Assembly (NCBI GenBank): GCA_016938245.1
Contig: JAFGUY010000075.1
Span: 1 to 20,170, forward strand
Length of the DNA: 20,170 nucleotides
Direction: 5' to 3'
From: Candidatus Omnitrophota bacterium
Lineage (GTDB): Bacteria; Omnitrophota; Gorgyraeia; Gygaellales; Profunditerraquicolaceae
The notes beneath the pieces were generated by a model that made no database searches, was not told where the DNA came from, and worked only from the letters and a program-made list of their open reading frames with translations. The translations under genes were made by a program, and so were the position numbers. Every line of letters begins with the position of its first letter. Positions within the stretch are counted from its first letter, which is position 1. Positions 1-6,700 of this stretch are shown one piece after another.

Positions 1-162
1 TCAAAGATTATTCACGAGCCGCCGGATTCTATCTCCCAATGCAAAGAAGCTGTCGCCGCACTCATCATCATCGACTCTGCCATGCTCTTGTCAAAGAACC
101 CTAACGCCGCTCAATTCCAACATATCAAATCTCAACGATTCAGAGAACGGCTTGGAAATTAA
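1..162 (+). CDS. 3' end of an unidentified plus-strand gene (partial)
   Basis: This reading frame is open from the left edge to a TAA at 160-162, giving the last 53 residues of a protein whose start lies outside the window. The peptide is mostly helical in character, with an Ala/Ile/Leu-rich stretch (AVAALIIIDSAMLL) followed by a basic end (RFRERLGN). I do not recognise a family. It is convergent with the truncated solute-binding gene, with 76 bases between the two stop codons. A stop-free run of this length can occur by chance, so the gene call rests on the reasonable amino-acid make-up and on no competing minus-strand gene being visible here. Confidence 0.4.
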   Translation, partial: SKIIHEPPDSISQCKEAVAALIIIDSAMLLSKNPNAAQFQHIKSQRFRERLGN

Positions 163-238
163 CAAACTACTGATAGGTTAAATTACTTTATTGTACACAC
201 CCTATTTTACGGAGGGCTTCACTGAATTTCAACTAATT

Positions 239-1162
239 TTAGCATACTGTCGCGACCGGGGGAAGCATCACCCCGTATTCAAGATTAGGGCTCATCCCTT
301 TATAAACATTTACGCACCAGGACCCGTTAAAAGCAAATACAGCTTTCTCATTAGCAAAAAGCTGCTCTGCCGTCTTATTAATCATAGTTACCAATCCTAC
401 GGAAAAAAGCCCGGCATCCTGCATCTGCTTAAAGATTGAAAAAACTTTGACCCAATCGGGGTCAGTATAAGGAATCTCCCCTCTTATCGTCGAGAGGACT
501 TTATCTTTGCCCATGATATTAAAGGCATAGTTATTGGCAAAACAATCGATCATCCAGGGCTCACCCCATCCTGAAACCAGCCCCTGCAGCCCCGCTTTTT
601 TTATTTTAGGCCCGATATCCAGGAATTCCTGCAATGTCTTAGGAGGATTGTCAGGGTCCAATCCTAATTCGACAAACAGCTTTTTATTATAGGCCATCTG
701 GATAGCCATGATATCAATAGGGGCCCCGTATATGCCGGGTTTTATCCCATAGCTGTTAGCCGGAGTAAATTCATTGACTGCCAAGGCTTTGGAGAAAAAG
801 AAATTTTTCCAATTATTGTCGTCTGCCTCCATGTAGAGAGTAAGCTCAAGGACGTGGCCGGCTTTGATAAAAGCGCCGAAATCACTTTTTTCGCCTAAAA
901 TACCAAAAACATCCGGGAGGTTCCTGCCTTGCGCTGCGGCGCGTATTTTCTGGGAATATGCTTCTGAAGGAGCGTAGAGTTCAAAATTTACTATTATACC
1001 GGTTAGGCCTTCATATTTTTTTGCAAGCTCCTGGAAGGCAGGGTCGCGGTCAGTCATCCAGTGCCAGATGGTTATGGTGGGTTTTGAATCGGCTTTACTC
1101 CCTGAACATCCTAAGGCCGAAAAACAGAAAAAGATACACAAGAGTATATTCTTAAACAACAT
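239..1162 (-). CDS. ABC transporter extracellular solute-binding lipoprotein (family 1), C-terminally truncated
   Basis: This is the periplasmic or surface-anchored binding component of a sugar-type ABC importer. I chose the ATG at 1162 (307 residues) over the GTG at 1201. The ATG has an AAGGA eight bases upstream and gives a clean lipoprotein signal: Lys4, a hydrophobic core, then the lipobox ALGC with Cys19 as the lipidated residue. The mature part opens with the family-1 strand ITIWHWMTDRDPAF and keeps later landmarks (AYNKKLFVELGLDP, an FNGSW strand, and YGVMLPPVA near the end). Family members are usually about 400-430 residues. This one stops right after the PPVA strand, so roughly 100 residues of the second lobe are missing. 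None of the minus-strand frames over 1-238 resumes the family. No permease or ATPase gene is in the window. The gene is probably a decayed remnant, though a shortened product could still be made. Confidence 0.8.
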   Translation of the reverse strand: MLFKNILLCIFFCFSALGCSGSKADSKPTITIWHWMTDRDPAFQELAKKYEGLTGIIVNFELYAPSEAYSQKIRAAAQGRNLPDVFGILGEKSDFGAFIKAGHVLELTLYMEADDNNWKNFFFSKALAVNEFTPANSYGIKPGIYGAPIDIMAIQMAYNKKLFVELGLDPDNPPKTLQEFLDIGPKIKKAGLQGLVSGWGEPWMIDCFANNYAFNIMGKDKVLSTIRGEIPYTDPDWVKVFSIFKQMQDAGLFSVGLVTMINKTAEQLFANEKAVFAFNGSWCVNVYKGMSPNLEYGVMLPPVATVC

Positions 1163-1189
1163 GCGTATAATCCTTGCCGGAAAGGCACA

Positions 1190-1214
1190 CTCGCGCAACA
1201 CAATTAAGCGCGAG
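1190..1214 (-). promoter_or_regulatory. GC-rich stem-loop in the leader of the solute-binding gene
   Basis: A perfect 7-bp inverted repeat (CTCGCGC / GCGCGAG) encloses an 11-base AT-rich loop, 27 bases upstream of the chosen ATG. Three further pairs are possible if one base is bulged. It stands out in an otherwise AT-rich leader. It has no T-run, so it is not a plain intrinsic terminator. A role in mRNA stability or translation control is only a guess. Confidence 0.3.
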
Positions 1215-1277
1215 GTGTTCCGCTTTTAAAGGGAAATTGGCCCCATTAGGGATAGATATAAAAAGACGTAACATAAA

Positions 1278-1306
1278 AATTTAACATATTTTAACCGGCA
1301 GGTCAA
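1278..1306 (-). promoter_or_regulatory. candidate sigma-70-type promoter for the solute-binding gene
   Basis: On the minus strand a TTGACC -35 box (5 of 6 to consensus) is separated by exactly 17 bases from a TAAATT -10 box (4 of 6). It lies just downstream of the PilZ gene stop and would give a leader of about 110 bases before the ATG at 1162. The leader is AT-rich except for the stem-loop at 1190-1214. The site was found by consensus matching only, so it is tentative. Confidence 0.35.
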
Positions 1307-1333
1307 GTCATTATTGGCTGTTTTTAGCCGTTT

Positions 1334-2029
1334 TTAAGCTCTTAAGAGCCGCGAAATACCTATAAGATCGGCCCTTTCAAGCTCAATACCGGAGCGATAC
1401 CCCGACACTCCGGCTAATCTTGACCAGACAACCTGCCCTCTTGTATATAGAGGGTCGGTGCTGTTAGGAACATTCAGCCAAATCTCCAAGGGAGAATTCG
1501 CATCCAATGCTTCGTTAGTTGATAAACCTAACCCTTTTGCGCTTATGTCAAAGGTCTGCGCCTGCCTTTCTCTCCCGTCTAAGCCGATAAACCTGGCGGA
1601 AAACTCCTTCCTGAACCTTTCGAATATCCGGTGGTCATTCATATCTTCACCCCCTTTCTCTTTTTTGTCTTCTGCAGCTCCCAGCCACGGTTTCTGCCCT
1701 AAACCATTTGTTCCGTACATCTTGATAAACTTGTAGATCTTGTCCTTATCGGCATCTTTCATCTTGGTGAAAAATAAGCCGTAATGGTTAATACCGTTAA
1801 CGACTTTACGCCAGGCAACCCAAACCTCTGCCTCGACGGTGGAATTTTCGGAAAGCTGTAAGCTTATCTTAAGCGCCTTATCATCCGGGAGCTTGGCGTT
1901 TAAGGTAATCCTGACACCGCGGGAATTAATGTCTTTGATCCGGCAGAGTAATTCCTTTGCCGCCTGCCCGATTTTGAACGCGGCGTGCTGGTTTACCTGC
2001 CATCTGGCTAATTTCCTGCGTTCATTCAT
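1334..2029 (-). CDS. tandem double PilZ-domain protein
   Basis: This 231-residue protein has two PilZ domains; the family binds cyclic di-GMP and transmits it to motility, polysaccharide or transcription outputs. Domain 1 (about 1-105) has R5xxxR9 and the second motif as D33-I-N35-S-R-G38, with Asn where Ser is usual. Domain 2 (about 130-231) has R134xxxR138 and a fully canonical D161-I-S163-A-K-G166. No signal peptide or membrane segment is seen, so it should be cytoplasmic. Its ATG overlaps the TGA of the upstream PilZ gene by four bases (ATGA), implying translational coupling. Domain 1 closely resembles the upstream protein (shared ERR...RW..NQ start, AWR and YGL strands, and a similar end around PW.G / LWSGL), so these two arose by duplication. 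Met130 has its own strong SD, suggesting that two genes have fused or that a shorter domain-2 product is also made. Confidence 0.85.
   Translation of the reverse strand: MNERRKLARWQVNQHAAFKIGQAAKELLCRIKDINSRGVRITLNAKLPDDKALKISLQLSENSTVEAEVWVAWRKVVNGINHYGLFFTKMKDADKDKIYKFIKMYGTNGLGQKPWLGAAEDKKEKGGEDMNDHRIFERFRKEFSARFIGLDGRERQAQTFDISAKGLGLSTNEALDANSPLEIWLNVPNSTDPLYTRGQVVWSRLAGVSGYRSGIELERADLIGISRLLRA
1640..1660 (-). promoter_or_regulatory. internal ribosome binding site and in-frame ATG (Met130) in the double PilZ gene
   Basis: The minus strand reads AAAGGGGGTGA, ending four bases before an in-frame ATG at 1642-1640. The run GGGGG lies seven bases from that ATG. The ATG is codon 130, exactly at the start of the second PilZ domain and just after a charged linker (EDKKEKGGED). 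The site could drive a separate single-PilZ product of 102 residues, or it may be the relic of a formerly separate gene whose upstream neighbour lost its stop. Confidence 0.5.
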
Positions 2030-2385
2030 CTAAGTCCGCTCCACAACTGCTTGCTTACGAGATCCGGAAAACGGCTCCTAATATAATCCCATAACCTTAC
2101 TCTCGTCAAATCATCCACTCTGTTAAATGAAAGCCCATAGGTATTTATATCATCTCTTTGATTACGCCAGGCCATACTAGCGCTGGCATTAATTTCAAAA
2201 TCTATGCCCAAAGCCAGCTTGAAGCTTGAAAAAACATCATCAAACAAATTCCTTCTCAAAGAAACCCGCATACCGCGGTAATTAATATCCTCTACAACAC
2301 ATGGAATTGCGCAGGCTCCGTCTTCAAATGTTACCTCTGCCTCCTGATTAATCTCCCATCTCGGAATTGTCCTTCTTTCCTCCAT
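2026..2385 (-). CDS. single PilZ-domain protein
   Basis: This is a 119-residue cytoplasmic PilZ protein, the usual size for a stand-alone domain, likely a cyclic di-GMP receptor. It carries R5xxxR9 and, at 33-38, D-I-N-Y-R-G. The canonical motif is D/NxSxxG, so Asn35 replaces the Ser, the same change as in the first domain of the next gene. The start is secure: ATG at 2385 follows AGGAGG at a seven-base spacing. The stop overlaps the ATG of the double PilZ gene, so the two are translated together. No c-di-GMP synthase or phosphodiesterase is encoded nearby, so the signal must come from elsewhere. A candidate promoter and a perfect inverted repeat lie just upstream, separating this pair from the giant-gene transcript. 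Function beyond nucleotide binding cannot be read from the sequence. Confidence 0.85.
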   Translation of the reverse strand: MEERRTIPRWEINQEAEVTFEDGACAIPCVVEDINYRGMRVSLRRNLFDDVFSSFKLALGIDFEINASASMAWRNQRDDINTYGLSFNRVDDLTRVRLWDYIRSRFPDLVSKQLWSGLR

Positions 2386-2414
2386 TTTTCCCCCTCCTGC
2401 CGATAAGACAGGCT

Positions 2415-2444
2415 TAACCTAACTTCTTGAGCCAAGTTAGGTTA
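2415..2444. repeat. perfect 11-bp inverted repeat upstream of the PilZ pair
   Basis: TAACCTAACTT at 2415-2425 is matched by its exact reverse complement AAGTTAGGTTA at 2434-2444, with an 8-base spacer. It sits 30 bases upstream of the PilZ start and begins about eight bases after the candidate -10 box, so it would cover the transcription start. No T-run follows on either strand, which argues against an intrinsic terminator and favours an operator or a leader hairpin. No regulator gene is adjacent. Confidence 0.6.
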
Positions 2445-2451
2445 CAACTAT

Positions 2452-2480
2452 ATTATCTCTCTATTCTATGAATAACACAA
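2452..2480 (-). promoter_or_regulatory. candidate promoter for the PilZ pair
   Basis: On the minus strand a GATAAT -10 box (5 of 6 to consensus) lies 17 bases after a weak TTGTGT -35 box (3 of 6). The expected start near 2445 coincides with the edge of the perfect inverted repeat. The 128-base gap between the propeller gene stop and the PilZ start contains nothing else that I can identify. Tentative. Confidence 0.3.
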
Positions 2481-2513
2481 CAAACAAATTAAAAACTTTT
2501 AAAAAGCCGTTTT

Positions 2514-3788
2514 TCACTTTTCCCAGTGGATAAAATCTCGCCCTAACTCAGTTCCATTAAGAAGTTTAGTAATTCTACGGTAATTCCTGCCATCTATGTC
2601 CATAATGCAGAGGTATTTATTATCATAAAAAGGAGTGGATTTCTTTAGAAAATAATGATTAAAAAACGCTCTGATATTTCTAAGGACTACGGCGTGGAAA
2701 TAATAATTTTTAGGATAAATATCGGCAACAAAGATTATTTTTCCCCCATCTGGAGTAAAAGTGAAGTTAAGAATACTTCCCCAATTTTCTTTCCTTTCCG
2801 TTAAATTTCTTAAGAGTTTTTTTTCTAAACTTAGTAAATATATTCCTCGCACAGAAGAATCTTCTTTTACGAAAATTATATTCTTATTATCAAGAGAATA
2901 TTTAAATCCAAAGACATAACCAAGAATAGGCCTTAGCTGATAAACTTCATTTAGATCGGAACCGTTTGTCTTCATCGTGTAAAACTTAAAAGTGCTATAA
3001 TAATCGCTAATAGTTCCAATTTTATGCACCTCTCGAATATCTTCTGTAACGAAAACTATCATGTCTCCATCGGAAGAAATATTAAAAATAAGATTCTTTT
3101 TGTTTTCACTGCCACTTTCCTGTAAATCTAGATTGGTTAGCCTTGTCCTATTAATCCCAGTTACATCCATAATTGAAATATCGCCAAGAATATTATCAAA
3201 AATTTTTGTTTCATCTCTAGAAAATTCAAATTTGCCTCCCCCATAATTTAATATTCTAACTTCATGAGTATCTATGTCTAATAACTTTGTAGATTTCGGT
3301 CTATTCGATCTAAAAATAATTTTATTATTGCTGGGAGAAAAATATGGATCGAAATTTAACTCCCCATAAGTAAGAGGGATTTGATAATTACCTTCGGAAT
3401 TCATAATATAAATATCTGAAGCACCCTTCCCCGACGTTCCGCTACCAATTTTTCTACCTTGCTTATCGAAAATAAGTTCTGTATCTTTTCCTTGTCTACT
3501 AGAATTAAAAACAATCATTTTCCCATCCGAAGAAAATGAAGGACTGTCATCTAAGGCACTATCTTCTTTACTAACTGAATTATTGGTAAGCTTCTTTAAT
3601 TTTGTACCATTAATATTCATTATATAGATATCATAATCACCGTCTACGGGAGAAGAAAAAACAATTTTCCCTTTTGGTAAATTTATATTTTGAATACGCA
3701 AATTTATAAATTTAAAAACTTGGAAACATAAAAATAATGCTATTAAACTTACTAATAATTTTACTTTTATTAATTTAAAATTATCCAT
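2514..3788 (-). CDS. membrane-anchored PD40/TolB-like beta-propeller protein
   Basis: The product (424 residues) has one N-terminal hydrophobic segment (about 11-27, preceded by Lys residues) that should act as a signal anchor, leaving the rest outside the cytoplasm. The remainder is built of PD40/WD40-like blades. The first is textbook (GKIVFSS, then DIYIMNINGTKLKKLTNN at about 53-70). Further copies follow, with the recurring pairing of a PSFSSDGKMIVF-type strand and a DIYIMNSEG-type strand; I count about five or six. Such propellers usually bind protein or glycan ligands and have no catalytic residues. The ATG at 3788 follows AAAGGAAG, and only 11 bases separate it from the stop of the giant gene, so the two are very likely co-transcribed. 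The gene is strikingly AT-rich (13% GC over 3721-3780), unlike the PilZ genes downstream but like the last kilobase of the giant gene, suggesting joint acquisition. Confidence 0.8.
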   Translation of the reverse strand: MDNFKLIKVKLLVSLIALFLCFQVFKFINLRIQNINLPKGKIVFSSPVDGDYDIYIMNINGTKLKKLTNNSVSKEDSALDDSPSFSSDGKMIVFNSSRQGKDTELIFDKQGRKIGSGTSGKGASDIYIMNSEGNYQIPLTYGELNFDPYFSPSNNKIIFRSNRPKSTKLLDIDTHEVRILNYGGGKFEFSRDETKIFDNILGDISIMDVTGINRTRLTNLDLQESGSENKKNLIFNISSDGDMIVFVTEDIREVHKIGTISDYYSTFKFYTMKTNGSDLNEVYQLRPILGYVFGFKYSLDNKNIIFVKEDSSVRGIYLLSLEKKLLRNLTERKENWGSILNFTFTPDGGKIIFVADIYPKNYYFHAVVLRNIRAFFNHYFLKKSTPFYDNKYLCIMDIDGRNYRRITKLLNGTELGRDFIHWEK

Positions 3789-3799
3789 CTGCTTCCTTT

Positions 3800-6700
3800 C
3801 TATGGACCAGTCAGCGGCCTCGGCGGTGGCTGATATAATTGCGGTGGTTGTTGTAATTTCGGAATTGGTGAAATCTTTGGCAATGGTTGATATCTTGGCG
3901 TAGAATTATATCTTTGTATATAGTTATTGTAGTTATAATTAAGATTATAAGAATTGTAATTAAAAGAAGGCGGCGTAAATTTAGGAACCTGAAAAACTGG
4001 TGACCTAAAATTTATATTATTGAATTGATTCATATTTGAGTTTGGAAAGCTAAATTGTCGATTCGTATCCTGATATCTAGTCCAAGTATTTGTAATTGTA
4101 GTTCTAGCTCCTGATAAATACTTGAGATTTGTTTGTTGTATTCTAAAAGAACCGTGTATATATGGATCGGAAAAATTGCCAGACGATATACGCGAATAAC
4201 CCATAGGAATATCCCAACCAGTAATATAACTAAGAGTTAAAAGTCTAACTTTTTTGTTTTCAAAGTAATCCCCAAGTGTGTGCGTCCCTAATATTAGTTC
4301 GGAATTTGGGCTGGCCGCACTAAGCCAAGCAATTGGATCTAAGAATCCAACAAAATTCTTATGCTGACCTCCTGTATTGTCTGTCATTACAGAATATCTT
4401 TTCGAGCTCTCAAATGCAGGTGAACCTGTATTAATAATATTTATTTGTATTTTATCTCTATCTGCTTTGAGATAATCTATTTTATTTAAATTATTAAAAT
4501 TATTAATCCCTTCATATGCAAGGGAATTGCCTGCACTAAAATCAACAAAAGTTACAGAATTAATATTCGATAATCGAGCTTTTTTATAAATATTTATTGC
4601 GTAACTTTTAAAATCCTCTAGCGCTTTTGGATAGTCTTTTAGGTTTCCTGACCATTTAAACTCATACTCAATTATCAATCCTAATTTTTTTAATCTTTCG
4701 TAATCTTGTTTTATTTTAAGATTATCCGTCCAATTCTCACTTGTTGACCTACCAGAAGGCAAAGGATAAAGTCCGTTAACAAAAACAACTATTGCCTTTT
4801 TCGGTGATTCTATGCCTCCAAAATATGGTTCTTCAGCACTGTAACCTACGCCTTGAAGAGATGTCAACGCTACAGAACGAATCCATTCATCCTCAAATCT
4901 ATCCTCATATCTATCAACTAACGGCTGTTTTAACTCCGGAAAATCATTAAGGCTAGCTGCTAATGGAAGAACGCTCGCACGCCTAACTTCTAAATTACTA
5001 TCTCTTAGAAGTGGTTCAAGACTTCTAATAGCTTGTGGTTGTTCAAAACCACCAAGCGCCACCGCAGCTACCTGACGCACCTGCCACGCCGGATCCTCTA
5101 CCTTCGGCGCAAGGAGTTTCGGAATCTCGGGGCCCTTAAAATTCCCTAAACCAAGAGTAGCCGCCTGGCGCAGCTGCCAATCATCATTATCCAGATTATC
5201 GACGAACAAATTCTTTACTTCCGGAACATTCACCTGGGATAGATATAACATTGCATCCTGGCGCAACTCAATCGACTGGCCCGCATCCCTAGCGATATCC
5301 ATAAACGGCTGCTTTAACTCCGGAAACTTAGCCGTCCACGGGCCTAAAGCATCTAAAGTAGTGGTACGTATTTCCGGCCTGATATCATCTAAATAGCGTG
5401 AGACTAAGTCTAAATTCCCAGGAGCATCACCTAACCTGGAGCTTATTGACATTATCGCCGCTTGCCGGACAGGCACATTATCTCCAATTAAAAGCGGCTC
5501 TACCTTTTTCGGATCAACCCAGGGAGTGACGGCTTCGATTGCCGCTATCTGTACCTGCGGAGCCGGGTCATCCAGAGCCCATAATAAAGCGTCTTTTACA
5601 TACTTTTCTTTTATCCTTCCTGCCAAAGCCGTTAACGACGCAGCCCGGATTTCAGGACGCCGGGCGTTATTCAGGTTATTAAAAAAGAAATCTGTCGTAC
5701 CCGGAAGATGTGAATCTGACATATTAAGAATCGCCGCATATTGAGCCAATCCGCCTTTTTCAAACGAAAGGTTAGCAAGTGAAACTGCCGGCTTTTTATC
5801 ACTATTTTTGCTTGAATAAATTAAGGCCATCGTCCGGACATCATTATCCCTGTCGTCTAAATAGCGGCTAATAACCTCTTTTGCCCGCGGGGTATCTTTC
5901 TGGCCCAGCAGAAAAATGCTAAACTGCCTAACTTGCGGCTTATCAGGATATTCGGGTTTAATTTCTTTCTTGGATAATTCCCTTAATTGTCCACCGTAAA
6001 TCTTACGAAATTCTTCTGCCCGTTTCTTCTGCACACCTGATAATTGTTTCTTATATTTTTCAAATGCTTCTTTATATGCTTTTTGATACGCCTTAACATA
6101 TTCTTTAGCGTAAAACGACCTTAATCCACGGCTATATCTTCCCCCAAAACGATTGTACTTCTTTTCAAACTTCTCAATTAATTTATCAACTTCATCCTGA
6201 TCCTCTTGAAGAGAAGATTCATAATTATCTTTTAGCTGCTCCTTAGCTGTTTTTAACTCAGAATCCAACTCCTCAATCTGTTTTCTCTCAAAGGCAGACA
6301 AGTTCGGATCATTTCTAATTTCATCCGTTAATTTAACCACTTCTTCGGCTTTAAACCTTTCTAATAATAATTCGGCCTCGTCCTCGCCAGTTTCCATCTG
6401 CAGAACCGAAGCCGGGTCAAACTGCATCTGCCGATAGAGAAGATTTGCCTTCTGCCATGTGGCCACATCCTCTTGCCCGCCAAGTACATAATGCATCGTT
6501 TGAGAAAGATTAATCCCCGGCGGTTGCGCAGCATGCAATAGATTCCACGGAGTCAACACCCCTATTATAGCAACAATGAGCCAAAGATGAACAAGATTCA
6601 CCCAGGATTTAGCAAATGTTTTAAAAGGAACCCAAAAATTTAGTTTTGTATTTTTAAGTTGGCTGCCAATTGATAAGATCCCTAATCCTAAAGCAATTAT

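Noticed and set aside
239..300. Simple frameshift explaining the early stop of the solute-binding gene
   Set aside because: The other two minus-strand frames hit stops within a few codons after 240 and show no family sequence downstream, so a single indel does not restore the lobe.
1163..1201. GTG at 1201 as the start of the solute-binding lipoprotein
   Set aside because: It would add 13 residues before the lipoprotein signal, including a Cys and several charged residues. The ATG at 1162 has an SD and gives a standard signal with lipobox Cys19.
1317..1335. GGCT/AGCC hairpin followed by T residues as a terminator
   Set aside because: The stem is only four base pairs, and the T-run lies on the plus strand, where no gene ends.
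2501..2514. Short AAAAA/TTTTT hairpin after the propeller gene as an intrinsic terminator
   Set aside because: The stem is only five A-T pairs with a four-base loop, too weak to call.
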